Of a stretch of 60,376 nucleotides of DNA, positions 27,728 to 36,716 are shown in pieces. The translations under genes were made by a program, and so were the position numbers. The notes beneath the pieces were generated by a model that had not been told where the DNA came from, searched no databases, and saw only the letters and a program-made list of their open reading frames with translations. Position 1 is the first letter of the stretch, and each line of letters starts with the position of its first letter. Origin of the DNA: Gemmatimonadota bacterium (GTDB lineage Bacteria > Gemmatimonadota > Gemmatimonadetes > Longimicrobiales > Longimicrobiaceae); the NCBI GenBank assembly GCA_028287185.1, contig JAQBQD010000139.1, positions 1 to 60,376 on the forward strand. The letters run 5' to 3'.

Positions 27728-28791
27728 GCGCGCGCACCGGCGGCGAATCGGCGGATCGGGAGAATGCGGACCGGCTCGCATCGATGGGCGGGCCAGGGCC
27801 GTCCTCCGACGAGCGTCCACCGGTCGATTCGCGGACGCATCCGACGCGATCCTCGTCATCGGAGGCGATCCCGGGGAAGGTCGTCGCCGTCGTGCTGACG
27901 TGGAACAACTACGGGGACACGGCGGAGGCCCTGGAGGGTCTTCGCGCGTCCACACGAGCGGCGGACGAGGTGCTGATCGTGGACAACGGCTCCACGGACG
28001 ACACGGCGGCGCGCCTGCGCGAGCGCTTTCCGGCGTACGAGGTCCTCACGCTCCCGGAGAACCGCGGCTTCACCCTCGGCAGCAACCGCGGGCTGGCGGA
28101 AGCCCTGGATCGCGGCGCCGACTTCATCCTGTTCCTCGCGAACGACACCGTGCCCGCCCCGGACGCGCTCGCGGAACTGCTGCGGACGGCCGGCGGGGAC
28201 GAGCGCGCGGGCATCGTCGGACCGCGGGTGATGGAGTACGACGCGCCGAGCACGCTCCAGCACGGCGCCGGCTACGTGGACCCCACGACGGGCGGCGTGC
28301 GCATCCGCGACGCAGAGCAGACGGCGGAGTGCGACTGGATCACGGGATGCGCGTTCCTGCTGCGCGCCGACGCCCTGCGCGCCCTGCCGGAGCCGCGGGG
28401 ATTCGACCCGCGGTATCACACGTACTGGGAGGACGTGGACTTCTCCGTGCGCCTGCGCCGCGCGGGCTTCCGCGCGCTGTACGAGCCGCGTGCGCGGGTG
28501 CTGCACAAGGAGTCGGAGGCGCGCCGCGCGGCCATGAGCCCGCTGCGCCGCCTGTCGCGGCACTTCTACACCACGCGCAACCGCTATCTGTTCGCGCGCA
28601 GGCACCTGTCGTCGGCTCAGCGGCTTACGCAGACCGCGTGGCTGCTGGGCGTCGATCTGCCGATGCACCTGTGGGAGTCGATCAAGCGCAACCGGCGCCT
28701 GGTTCCGCGCGAGGTGTCGCTGATCTTCGGCGCGCACGTGGACGGCCTGCGCGGGCGCACGGGACCGGCGCGGCGGGAGGGGATCTACTGA
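27724..28791 (+). CDS. GT2 glycosyltransferase (WcaA/rhamnosyltransferase-like)
   Basis: The 355-aa enzyme starts with a GTG overlapping the flippase stop. The first 50 residues are polar and unstructured. The GT-A domain then has VVAVVLTWNNYGDTAEAL, VLIVDNGSTDDTA, the PENRGFTLGSNRGLAEAL motif, LFLANDTVPAPD (metal site), ITGCAFLLRADAL and YWEDVDFSVRLRRAGF with the catalytic Glu-Asp. This pattern fits the rhamnosyl-/galactofuranosyltransferase-like GT2 group. It is cytoplasmic or peripheral and probably adds a sugar to the repeat unit. Confidence 0.83.
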   Translation: MSARTGGESADRENADRLASMGGPGPSSDERPPVDSRTHPTRSSSSEAIPGKVVAVVLTWNNYGDTAEALEGLRASTRAADEVLIVDNGSTDDTAARLRERFPAYEVLTLPENRGFTLGSNRGLAEALDRGADFILFLANDTVPAPDALAELLRTAGGDERAGIVGPRVMEYDAPSTLQHGAGYVDPTTGGVRIRDAEQTAECDWITGCAFLLRADALRALPEPRGFDPRYHTYWEDVDFSVRLRRAGFRALYEPRARVLHKESEARRAAMSPLRRLSRHFYTTRNRYLFARRHLSSAQRLTQTAWLLGVDLPMHLWESIKRNRRLVPREVSLIFGAHVDGLRGRTGPARREGIY

Positions 28792-28955
28792 TGCGGCTTG
28801 TCCTTCCACGCGTTCGCGTTGAGGTCCCGGCACGAAACCCCGCCGTGCGCGAGGTGCCCGCGACGGCCGGCTTTGGGGTCGTGGCAGCCCCGTGCTTCGG
28901 CCCGAGGGCGTATGGGCGGACGCTCGCATCTCGTGAGAGCGAGGCGGGGGCGTGA
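28791..28955 (+). CDS. Possible 54-aa coupled ORF
   Basis: This short frame bridges the gap between two glycosyltransferase genes. Its ATG overlaps the upstream stop (TGATG) and its TGA overlaps the downstream GTG (GTGA). The product (start MRLVLPRVRVEVPARNP) has no recognisable domain. The DNA also looks like intergenic filler, with a Gly/Arg/Ala bias. It may be a small real protein, a coupling leader, or chance. Confidence 0.3.
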   Translation: MRLVLPRVRVEVPARNPAVREVPATAGFGVVAAPCFGPRAYGRTLASRESEAGA

Positions 28956-30193
28956 CGGGGATTTCGGGACGGGAGCCGGCGGGAGATTCGGGACCGCCGA
29001 TGCACGTCGGGATCGACGTGTCGCTGCTGCTGTACCCGGCGGTCGCGGGGATGCGGCTGTATCTCGTTGCGCTGCTGGAGGCGCTGCTTGCGGAGGGGCC
29101 GCAGCACCGGTGGGGGTTGTTCTACCACACGCGGCGCTCCTGGGGCGGCGTGGGCGAGATCGAGCGGTTCGCGGCGGCCAACGTGCACCTCGTTCCCGCG
29201 CCGGCGCCCGTGCGGATGGTGCCCGACTCCGCGTGGTGGCTGGGGTTCGACCCGCCGCTCCGGTGGATGACGCGCGAGCGGTTCGACGTCTTCCACGCGG
29301 GCGACTTCCTGTTCCCGCGCAGCCCCACCACGCCCATGGTGGCGACACTCTTCGACCTGACGCCGGAGCTGTTCCCCGAGCTTCACGTGGCGCCCAACCG
29401 CGTGCGCCACCGCCGGCAGATGGCGTGGGCCGCCCGCCGCGCGTCGCGCCTGATCGCCATCTCGCAGGCGACGGCCGACGATTTCGGGCGCCTGTTCCCC
29501 TCGCCGGTGCCCATCGACGTCATCCACCCCGGCACGCGCCGCCTGCCGTCGGCGGACAGCGTGTCGGCGGATGCGATCGCGGCCATCCGCACGCGTCTCG
29601 GCGTCGGATCGGACCGGCTGGTGCTGTGCGTGGGAACGGTGGAGCCGCGGAAGAACACGGCGCGGCTGATCGAGGCGTTCGGCCGTGTCGCGCTCGATCC
29701 GGCGCATCCCGCGGCGGACGTGCGGCTGGTGCTCGCCGGGCGCCGCGGCTGGCGCAGCGAGGCGGCGTATCGCGCCGCCGCCGCATCCCCCATCGCCGGC
29801 CGCATCCACTTCGCGGAGGACGTGGAAGACGTTGAGCTTGCCGCGCTCTACGCCACCGCGGAGGTGTTCGCGTATCCCTCGCTGTACGAGGGGTTCGGCC
29901 TCCCCGTCGTCGAAGCGATGCAGGCCGGGCTTCCCGTCCTCACATCCACCGTCTCGTCTCTGCCCGAGGCGGCCGGCGGCGCGGCGGTGCTGGTTGACCC
30001 GGCGGATACCGACGCCATCGCGCGCGGCCTCGCGGACCTCCTCTCGGACGCGAACCTGCGCGCACGGCTCTCCGCCGCGGGACGCGGGCACGCGCGCACG
30101 CTCACGTGGGCATCCGCCGCGCGCCGCACGCTGAGGACGTATCGCCTCGCGGCCCAATCCCGCCGTCGACCTCCATCCGCGGAACGCCCGTGA
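28952..30193 (+). CDS. GT4 glycosyltransferase (mannosyltransferase-like)
   Basis: The 413-aa GT-B enzyme has VGIDVSLLLYPAVAGMRLYL, FDVFHAGDFLF, LIAISQATADDFGR, VIHPGTRRL, the VLCVGTVEPRKNTARLIEAF motif at the start of the donor domain and VFAYPSLYEGFGLPVVEAM with the EX7E pair. These are hallmarks of GT4 enzymes such as WbdA/WbaZ-type mannosyltransferases. The GTG at 28952 is used. An internal ATG at 29000 (MHVGIDVS) would remove 16 non-conserved residues and is a serious alternative. The C-terminus is Arg-rich. Confidence 0.85.
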   Translation: MTGISGREPAGDSGPPMHVGIDVSLLLYPAVAGMRLYLVALLEALLAEGPQHRWGLFYHTRRSWGGVGEIERFAAANVHLVPAPAPVRMVPDSAWWLGFDPPLRWMTRERFDVFHAGDFLFPRSPTTPMVATLFDLTPELFPELHVAPNRVRHRRQMAWAARRASRLIAISQATADDFGRLFPSPVPIDVIHPGTRRLPSADSVSADAIAAIRTRLGVGSDRLVLCVGTVEPRKNTARLIEAFGRVALDPAHPAADVRLVLAGRRGWRSEAAYRAAAASPIAGRIHFAEDVEDVELAALYATAEVFAYPSLYEGFGLPVVEAMQAGLPVLTSTVSSLPEAAGGAAVLVDPADTDAIARGLADLLSDANLRARLSAAGRGHARTLTWASAARRTLRTYRLAAQSRRRPPSAERP

Positions 30194-31380
30194 AGCCGCT
30201 CCGCATCGCCGTCTATCACGACCTGCCCTCCGGCGGGGCCAAGCGCGCCCTCCGCGAGCAGGTGCGCCGGCTGGTGGAGCGGGGCCACGACGTCCACGTC
30301 TACGTGCCGTCCACGGCCGACGAGCGCTTCCTGCCGCTGTCGGAGCTCGCCGGCGAGCCCACCGTCTTCGCCCGCCCGCCGCAGCCCGATCGGGAAAAGG
30401 CGCTGGAGGGCGGCCCGTCCCCCGCCGCGGCGCTCCGCTGGCTCTCCTACCTCGCCGGCGTGCGGCGGACGGAGCACCAGGCCGCCTCCGCCATCGACGC
30501 CGCGGGGCACGACGTGGCGCTGGTGGCCGCCAGCCAGTTCACGCAGGCGCCGTGGATGCTGCGCCGGCTGAGCACGCCCTCGCTGTACTACTGCCAGGAG
30601 CCGCTGCGCGCCGCGTACGAGCCGCGCATCGCCCCGCCCGCCACGCGCTTCGCCATCCGCCACACGCTGGGCCGCGTGGACCGCGCGAACACCCGCGCCG
30701 CATCCACCGTCGCCGTCAACTCCCGGTTCAGCGCCGGCAACGTGGGCCGCATCTACGGCGTCGCCACGCGCGTGAACTACCTTGGGGTCGATGCGGCCCG
30801 CTTCCGTCCCCTGCCCCGACCAGAGCGCGGCGGCTACCTGCTGACGGTGGCCGCCATGCATCCCCTGAAGGGCCTGGACTTCCTGATCGACGCCGTGGGC
30901 CGCATCCCCGCGGACGAGCGCCCCCCGCTGGCCGTCGTCAGCGACCGCGCCCGCGAGGCCGAGCGCGCGCGCGTGGAGGCCCGCGCCCGGGACGCAGGCG
31001 TGGACGTCCACTTCCACTTCCGCGTGCCCGAGGAGGAGCTGGTGCGGCTGTACAACGGCGCGCGCCTGGTGGTCTACGCGCCCTACGCGGAGCCGTTCGG
31101 CTTCGTGCCGCTCGAGGCGATGGCGTGCGCGCGCCCGGTGCTGGGCGTGGCGGAGGGCGGCATCCCGGAGACGGTGGTCGACGGCGAGACGGGCTTCCTG
31201 GCGCCGCGCGACCCGGACGCCTTCGCCGCCCGCATCCGCGAGCTGCTGCGGGATTCGACGCGCGCCGAGGCGGTCGCGTCCGCCGCGCCCGCGATCGTAC
31301 GCGAGCGCTGGAACTGGGCCCGCTCTGTCGCTGGGCTGGACGGGCTGCTGCGGGAGACGGCGGCCCTCCGGAAACGGTAA
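30190..31380 (+). CDS. GT4 glycosyltransferase
   Basis: The 396-aa GT-B enzyme starts at a GTG overlapping the previous stop. It shows IAVYHDLPSGGAKRAL (acceptor domain glycine loop), LYYCQEPLRAAYEP, VAVNSRFSAGNVGRIYG, VNYLGVDAARFRP, LLTVAAMHPLKGLDFLIDAV, VVYAPYAEPFGFVPLEAMACARPVLG (EX7E region) and GGIPETVVDGETGFL. All are classical GT4 motifs. It is the last gene of the operon beginning at rfbF; convergent queD follows after 130 nt. Confidence 0.86.
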   Translation: MKPLRIAVYHDLPSGGAKRALREQVRRLVERGHDVHVYVPSTADERFLPLSELAGEPTVFARPPQPDREKALEGGPSPAAALRWLSYLAGVRRTEHQAASAIDAAGHDVALVAASQFTQAPWMLRRLSTPSLYYCQEPLRAAYEPRIAPPATRFAIRHTLGRVDRANTRAASTVAVNSRFSAGNVGRIYGVATRVNYLGVDAARFRPLPRPERGGYLLTVAAMHPLKGLDFLIDAVGRIPADERPPLAVVSDRAREAERARVEARARDAGVDVHFHFRVPEEELVRLYNGARLVVYAPYAEPFGFVPLEAMACARPVLGVAEGGIPETVVDGETGFLAPRDPDAFAARIRELLRDSTRAEAVASAAPAIVRERWNWARSVAGLDGLLRETAALRKR

Positions 31381-31512
31381 GGCGCCGCCCGGTCGAGACG
31401 GAAGTGCGGGGAAGCTCGCCGGAGCGGCGGGCCGCGTCGTGCCGGTGCTTCCAGCTCGCGGGTCCGTCGGATGCGGCGGATGAGAGTCGGCGGACCGGTC
31501 AGTGGGCCGGCC

Positions 31513-31938
31513 CTACTCCGCGCCGGGGACGAGGTCTACGAAGAAGTCCGGGTTCTCGTGCAGGCGCAGGCGGGTGATGCGCGCGCCGGGGAGCTTTCCG
31601 TCAAGCCGGGGCCAGATCCAGAGCAGGATGTTCTCCGTGGTGGGAACCAGGCCGCCGGACGCGAACTCGGGCACGGCGTGGTTCAGGTGCTGGTGGTCCA
31701 GCGGCTCCAGCACCTCGCGCCGCAGCACGGCGTCCAGCGCGGGGAGATCCACGGAGAAGCCGGTGAGCGGGTCCACCGGGGCGGACACCGTCACCTCCAG
31801 CAGGTAGTCGTGGCCGTGGCCGTGCGGGTTGGCGCAGGGGCCGAACGCGGCGCGGTTGCGCTCCTCGCTCCACTCCGGACGGAAGTAGCGGTGCGCGGCC
31901 GAGAAGCGCACGCGGCGGGTCAGGGTAAGCTGGGGCAT
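31513..31938 (-). CDS. 6-pyruvoyltetrahydropterin/6-carboxytetrahydropterin synthase family
   Basis: The 141-aa T-fold enzyme has RFSAAHRYF with the first zinc His, then CANPHGHGHDYLLEVTV, which supplies the catalytic Cys (CxxxHGH pattern) and the other two zinc His. DLDHQHLN-type residues (EPLDHQHLNHAVP) and PTTENILLWIW complete the family pattern. QueD makes carboxytetrahydropterin for queuosine, while eukaryote-like PTPS makes pyruvoyl-tetrahydropterin. The CxxxHGH motif favours QueD, but a pteridine-reductase-like SDR is also in the window, so a pterin role cannot be excluded. Confidence 0.87.
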   Translation of the reverse strand: MPQLTLTRRVRFSAAHRYFRPEWSEERNRAAFGPCANPHGHGHDYLLEVTVSAPVDPLTGFSVDLPALDAVLRREVLEPLDHQHLNHAVPEFASGGLVPTTENILLWIWPRLDGKLPGARITRLRLHENPDFFVDLVPGAE

Positions 31939-32125
31939 GACGCTCGGATTCCGCTCGGATTCCAGGGTTCCGCAGGGGCGGGACGGCGGATGATAGCGCG
32001 CGGGGGCCCGGCGCGACAGGTCACGGGTCACGAAACGGGAACACGGAGGTGTCCAAAAGGCACGCGCTTTGCAGGGGCCTGAGTGACCATCGGCAGACTC
32101 CGCCTCGCAGCAATTCACCCTTCCC

Positions 32126-32632
32126 ATGTCCATCCCCGCAGTGATGTCGCCGAACGCCCCGGCAGCAGGCCTGTCCGGAGAGCCGGACCGCGATCCCATT
32201 ACGCCACCGACCGTGCGTATGGGTACGCCGCCGTTCGGCGCGGACGGGCACGGCGGCGCCACCATCCTGATCGCCGAGGACCACGAGGACAGCCGCGACG
32301 CCCTGCGCACGCTGCTGGACGCGTTCGGCTACCGGGTGCACGTGGCCGTGAACGGGCGCGAGGCGGTGGAGCGGGCGCGGGCGCTGGCGCCCGACCTGAT
32401 CTTGATGGACATGATGATGCCCGAGGTGGACGGATTCGAGGCCACGCGCACCCTGCGCGCCGACCCGGAGTTCCGCCAGGTGCCCATCATCGCCCTCACC
32501 GCGATGGAAGGCGCCCGCGAGCAGGTGATGGCCGCCGGGTGCGACGACTTCATGTGCAAGCCGCTGGACGTGCGCGCCTTTCTGGACCGCGTCCGCACCT
32601 GGATCGAATCCGGCCGCCCGGCCGCCTCCTGA
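32126..32632 (+). CDS. Single-domain response regulator (CheY-like)
   Basis: The 168-aa protein has a 45-residue unstructured, Pro-rich N-terminus followed by one receiver domain. It contains ILIAEDHEDSRDALR (acidic pocket), LILMDMMMPEVDGFEA with the phospho-acceptor Asp, IIALTAME (switch Thr) and the conserved Lys in FMCKPLDV. There is no output domain, so it would act by protein contact or in a phosphorelay. No kinase is adjacent; the orphan kinases at 4704 and 56359 are possible but unproven partners. It is divergent from the queD-like gene. Confidence 0.88.
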   Translation: MSIPAVMSPNAPAAGLSGEPDRDPITPPTVRMGTPPFGADGHGGATILIAEDHEDSRDALRTLLDAFGYRVHVAVNGREAVERARALAPDLILMDMMMPEVDGFEATRTLRADPEFRQVPIIALTAMEGAREQVMAAGCDDFMCKPLDVRAFLDRVRTWIESGRPAAS

Positions 32633-33019
32633 ACCGCGCTTCGCCCTCCCCAGTTCCATAGCGTACGCATGCCGGTAGCCCGGACGCTGGTCGTCCTGGC
32701 GCCCGGCCTTCGCCGCGTATCCCGAGCAAGCACCGCAGACATTCCGCGCGGGATCAAGCTTCCGAGATTGGCCCGGGGCTCCGCGAAGGCGCGATCGTAG
32801 TTCCAGCCGGAAGCTTCACGCCTTTGGACACGGAAGGTCGCGCTCCAGGATCGAACGGCCCGCGTAGAGTCCACCGATACTCCACCGAAATCCGTCGGGA
32901 CCCACGCTCACCGGACCCGCGCCCGTCGGATCGACGCAGACGTCGGACGTGACCGGCACCGCACTCGGCACCGCTCCCGCGTTCGCCGGCGCTTCGCACC
33001 AAGCGAAGGAGCCCGGGCC
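32633..33019. other. Gene-less stretch between receiver and HNH genes
   Basis: No credible gene is found in 387 nt. Bases 32780-32806 resemble 13930-13956 in another intergenic region. The end of the stretch includes the right half of the HNH terminator when viewed from the minus strand. Confidence 0.4.
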
Positions 33020-33041
33020 TCAGGCGGCCTCGGGCTCCTTC
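33005..33041 (-). terminator. Terminator overlapping the end of the HNH gene
   Basis: An 11-bp stem (33005-33015 with 33031-33041) spans the stop codon at 33020-33022. One arm encodes the final EKEP residues of the HNH protein. Confidence 0.6.
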
Positions 33042-33688
33042 TCGTTCGTGGCGGCGACGTGCAGGCCGGTGATGTGGAGCTCCCCGTCCGGCGGACCGCC
33101 GTGGTGCCGCGTGGATCCGCGGTGCTTCTCGGCGTGCGCGTGGTGGCGCAGGGCGCGGAGCACGTCGTCCCCGTAGAACATCGCGATGTACTTCGCCTGG
33201 ACGTCGGTGACGCGGCGGACGGCCCACACCAGCTCCACGTAGTTGGGCTCGCGGGGCGCGTGCAGCAGGTGCATGCCGGCCTCCTCGGGAAGGAAGCTGG
33301 CCTTGCGGTTGTTGCAGGCGGAGCACGCCGTCACCACGTTCTGCCAGGTGTTGCCGCCGCCGCGCGACAGGGGCAGCACGTGGTCGCGCGTCAGGAACTC
33401 GCGCTGGCGCAGCTCCACCCGGTGCCGTCCGCAGTACTGGCACCGGTAGTGGTCGCGGGCGAAGAGGAAGGTGTTGGTCACCTGCCGCCGGAACCGCCGC
33501 GGAACGTGGACGTAGCGCACCAGGCGGATCACCAGCGGCGCCGCCACCTCGTGCCGCGCGGAGCGGAAGACGCGCGCGCCGTCGGCCTCCAGGATCTCGG
33601 CCTTGCGGTCGAAGACCAGCCGCAGCGCGCGCTCCACGGGAAGCATGGTGAGCGGCTCGAACGAGGCGTTCAGCGCAAGGCAGCTCAT
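33020..33688 (-). CDS. HNH endonuclease
   Basis: The 222-aa protein starts CLALNASFEPLTMLPVERA, the usual opening of a widespread bacterial HNH family. The nuclease core has YRCQYCGRH (first zinc knuckle), FLTRDHVLPLSRGGGNTWQNVVTACSACNNRKA with the DH/HNH catalytic residues and the second CxxC. The C-terminal 60 residues are His-rich (RHHAHAEKHRGSTRHHGG), which is unusual. AAGGAAGGGAGGG lies upstream of the ATG. The role is unknown; members sit both in housekeeping contexts and in mobile DNA. A hairpin with a T-tract lies in its leader. Confidence 0.85.
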   Translation of the reverse strand: MSCLALNASFEPLTMLPVERALRLVFDRKAEILEADGARVFRSARHEVAAPLVIRLVRYVHVPRRFRRQVTNTFLFARDHYRCQYCGRHRVELRQREFLTRDHVLPLSRGGGNTWQNVVTACSACNNRKASFLPEEAGMHLLHAPREPNYVELVWAVRRVTDVQAKYIAMFYGDDVLRALRHHAHAEKHRGSTRHHGGPPDGELHITGLHVAATNEKEPEAA

Positions 33689-33783
33689 GGTGCGGTCCCT
33701 CCCTTCCTTCTCCCTTCGACGTTCGCAAGACCCGCCGCGGCGCCCCGCGCGCGCCGGCGACGGGCATCCACAGGCAAAGAAGA

Positions 33784-33816
33784 AGCCCGCGTGAATCCGA
33801 TGAGGACACGCGGGCT
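33784..33816 (-). terminator. Intrinsic terminator or attenuator upstream of the HNH gene
   Basis: On the minus strand a perfect 10-bp stem (33816-33807 with 33793-33784) is followed by TTCTTCTTTG. It lies 95 nt before the HNH start codon and 309 nt after the stop of the upstream frameshifted gene. It could end that gene's transcript or attenuate HNH expression. Confidence 0.65.
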
Positions 33817-34124
33817 GACGAGTGCATGCGGCGCCGGGCCGTGACTGCGGCCTCCCGGACCTATCTCGAACGGCATCCCAGAGACCCCGGACGCGCCAGG
33901 CGCCGGGGACGCTGCGGAAGTCTCCGCGAACGGACAGGATGCGGGTACGGGCACGCGCGTCACCTGTGGAAGTTTCCCGGCGCTCGAACGTACGATCTGA
34001 TAATCGCACGATCCACGCCGCCGGTCAAGAACGCCCGGGGCCGCTGCGGACGGCGCGGATGCCCGTGCCTTCCGGGGCGGATGGAACGGCAGCGAACCCG
34101 GCCGGGGAGGGGAGGAGAAGCCGT
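33817..34124 (-). other. Gene-less leader region upstream of the HNH gene
   Basis: No gene is seen. The region is rich in short inverted repeats, for example GCGCC...GGCGC arms near 33895-33910. An AT-rich spot near 34000-34010 (minus strand TTATCAGAT) may be a -10. No known riboswitch was recognised. Confidence 0.3.
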
Positions 34125-35250
34125 TCACTTCTCGAAGAGGTACTCCACGTCCTTGTCGTGCGTGACGTTGTAGTTGGCCGGGTCGCTCTGGAAGTCGAAG
34201 TAGTCCGAGATGAGCTCGCGGACGCCCAGGGACGGGCCCGGGTTCATCGCCTTCTTCATCCGGATGTACACCACGTGGCCCTTGATGGATGCGATGTACT
34301 TCCGGTCCGGCGACAGCGGCCCGCGCAGGAGGGTGGGCAGGTCGCGGAAGAAGGTGCTGCCGCTGAACACCATCTGGTATCCCCACTCGGCGTACAGCGG
34401 GCCGTGCGTGGAGGGCTCGTCGTATTGGATTCCCTGCTCGCCGTAGTACAGGTCATGCAGCGCCCGGTAGTAGGCGGCGTCGGAGCCCAGGTTGCCGCCC
34501 AGCTCCAGCTTGGCGTTGAGCGCCGCGCGGGGCTCGGCCTTCACCAGCGCGATGAGGGCGCAGACCTTCGCGATGTCGTATCCGCCGGCCAGATCGTCGG
34601 GCGCCTTCACCAGGTGGTTGGGAAGCAGCGTGGGACGGCTGCGGAGCTGGTCGGGATAGAAGACCTGGTCGCCCTTGTGCTCCACGTCGGCCGCGTCGGG
34701 CAGCGGCGTCACGGACGCGGTGTCGGCCACCGCGTCGCGCAGCCGGGCGCGGAGCTGGCGGACCTTGTTCGCCTTCGCGGTGGGGCCGGCGAGCACGTAG
34801 CCGTCCGTCTTCAGGAGGTCGAGCATCCCGGATGGCGGCTTGACCTCCGTCACCGAGTCGACCTGCACGCCGGTGGACTTCACGATGTTGTCGAAAAGCT
34901 CGTCCTTCTCCGCCGACCAGCCGCCGAGCGCCACCTCGCGCACCGTCTCGGCCCGGTCGTCGAACTTCACGTCCAGCCAGGCGGGGGGCACGTAGAGCAT
35001 GGTCCGGGACGGATGGGCGATCGTGCGCTGCAGCAGACGTGCGACCCGCCGCGTTGCCGATGCTGCGCTGCAGCCGGAGCACGTCCTGCGCGCCCAGAAG
35101 CCGCGGATCGAGCACCGCCCGCGCCGCGGTCCGTGCCGCCGGCTCCATCGACGTCGACGCGCTCGTGTCCGCCGCCGGCGTGGCGCGCGCGGGCTCGGCC
35201 CTGCGGCCGAGCTGGGGCTCGCGGGCGATTCGGGACGCGGATGGCTTCAT
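34125..35250 (-). pseudogene. Frameshifted gene with injection-system-associated N-terminal motif
   Basis: Two adjacent frames join into one protein if a single base is removed from the GGG run at 35045-35047. The first frame starts at 35250 (MKPSASRIAREPQ) and reaches DVLRLQRSIGNAA. The second continues as VARLLQRTIAHPS and runs to the stop at 34125 (about 374 aa in total). The combined LQRSIGNAAVARLLQR motif resembles the N-terminal signature common on DUF4157 and other proteins linked to extracellular contractile injection systems. The 290-residue remainder is unfamiliar and has no HExxH. Either the gene is broken, or translation restarts at the ATG at 35000. Confidence 0.6.
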
Positions 35251-35708
35251 GGCTGCGGGATCCCGACGGGCGGCAGGGGAGGATCGAACCCGCGTCCGCC
35301 GACCGCACCGGACGCGCAGACGACGATAAGCGCCCCCGCGGCGGAGGGCAACGATCCCGCGCGACCCCCAATCTTTCGGTCTCGTGACACGCGTTCGCAA
35401 TCGCTCCTGATCGACCAATCCCCCGTCAGGTCTGGATTCCCCACGCTGCCGCACCCTCATCCGCGCGCAGTTCAGCCCGCATCCCTCGCGACGCTGCTTT
35501 GCCGACGACGATCCACGATCCGCCGAGCGCTCACCTGTGCGGAGAAGATCCGCCAATCCACCGACCGATGATCCACCGATCCGATCCTCGTGAGTCCATC
35601 CGTCGACGAGGCTGCCGGTCGGCAGCTGGTTGAACGGTCTCGCCCGGCAAGCTCATTCGGATCGTCCAGCAGCGACAGCGCGATCCGATGCGTCGAGCGC
35701 GGCCGCCT
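35251..35708. other. Gene-less stretch with several short repeats
   Basis: No gene is supported in 458 nt. A tRNA T-loop-like string (GGTTCGATCC on the minus strand near 35280) is present but no cloverleaf forms. GATCCACCGA/GATCCGCC-type strings recur at 35510-35590. It contains the likely promoter of the frameshifted gene, but no -10 stands out. Confidence 0.35.
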
Positions 35709-36701
35709 CTACGTCGCGGCGAGCGCCAGCCGCGCCACGTCGTCCGCGCAGCCCCACGAGAGCGTGAACCCGGAGCCGCCGTGGCCGTAGGAGTGGACGA
35801 CGGCTCCCCCGCCCGGCCGCTCCTCGCGCTCCACGCGCACCCGGCCTCCGCGCCACTGCGGACGGAGCCCGGCCGCGACCTCCAGGACCTCCGCGTCCGC
35901 CGTCGCGGGTACCAGCGCCGCCGCCCGTTTCCGGAGGGCGTCGATCGCCGCGGGATCGACGGTCTCGTCCCACACGCCGTCCTCCGCGGTGCCGCCCAGC
36001 ATCACGTCGTGCCCGCGCGCGAAGACGTAGGTCAGCCCCGCGGCGGGATCGTCGCTCACCGTCCATGCGCGGACCGCAGGGGCGCGAACGCGCACGACCT
36101 GGCCGCGGCAGGGATACACGTCCGCGTCGTCCAGGAGGCGGCGGGCGCCGAGCCCGGTGCAGTTCACCACCACGCCGCCGGGCATGTCCACCTCGCCCAT
36201 CGACCCCACGAACCGCGTCTCGATCATGCCGCCGAGATCGAGGAAGCGGCGCTCCAGCCAGCGCATGTACACGGGCGCGTCCACGAACGGCACCTCCATC
36301 TCCCACCCGGACGCGAAGCCCGCCGGCAGCCGGTCCGCAGGCACCGCGGAAAAGCGCCGGACGGCCGCGCTCCACGCGTACTCCGCCGGCGCCCCTCGGA
36401 ACAGCTCGACGAACGGGACGATGGATACGCCCGCGCCGGGCTCGTCCACCAGCCGGTGCAGCTCGTGGAGCGTCGCCGCCGCCCAGCGCTCCACGCGCGG
36501 ATCGGACACGTGATACGGATACCACACCGCCGCCGCCCGCAGCGACGCTGGGTACGGCGGCCACGTTCCCGGGGCATGCGCACGCGGGTGCTCGGACGGG
36601 CGTACGGCCGCGACCACGCGCACGGAAGCGCCGGCCTGCCTCAGCCGGATGGCCGTGGAGAGGCCGGTGACGCCGGCGCCGAGGACGAGGATGGGGGGCA
36701 T
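35709..36701 (-). CDS. D-amino-acid oxidase family flavoenzyme
   Basis: The 330-aa FAD enzyme has ILVLGAGVTGLSTAIRLRQAG (dinucleotide motif), VWYPYHVSDPRVERWA, VVNCTGLGARRLLDD, YPCRGQVVRV, the VAAGLRPQWRGGRVRVE segment with the substrate Arg, and the C-terminal HSYGHGGSGFTLSWGCA. The last is the D-amino-acid oxidase signature of eukaryotes and some bacteria. It should oxidise neutral D-amino acids to keto acids with H2O2 release. The start lies only 16 nt from the left repeat of the adjacent mobile element, so its promoter may lie within that element. Confidence 0.88.
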   Translation of the reverse strand: MPPILVLGAGVTGLSTAIRLRQAGASVRVVAAVRPSEHPRAHAPGTWPPYPASLRAAAVWYPYHVSDPRVERWAAATLHELHRLVDEPGAGVSIVPFVELFRGAPAEYAWSAAVRRFSAVPADRLPAGFASGWEMEVPFVDAPVYMRWLERRFLDLGGMIETRFVGSMGEVDMPGGVVVNCTGLGARRLLDDADVYPCRGQVVRVRAPAVRAWTVSDDPAAGLTYVFARGHDVMLGGTAEDGVWDETVDPAAIDALRKRAAALVPATADAEVLEVAAGLRPQWRGGRVRVEREERPGGGAVVHSYGHGGSGFTLSWGCADDVARLALAAT

Positions 36702-36716
36702 GGGGGAGGGTTGGAC

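Noticed and set aside
33817-34000. Known riboswitch in the HNH leader
   Set aside because: I compared it by eye with TPP, cobalamin, glycine, SAM and T-box core strings and found none of their conserved sequences.
35262-35345. tRNA-like sequence (GGTTCGATCC on the minus strand)
   Set aside because: The T-stem has a mismatch, and no 7-bp acceptor stem or anticodon arm can be formed around it.
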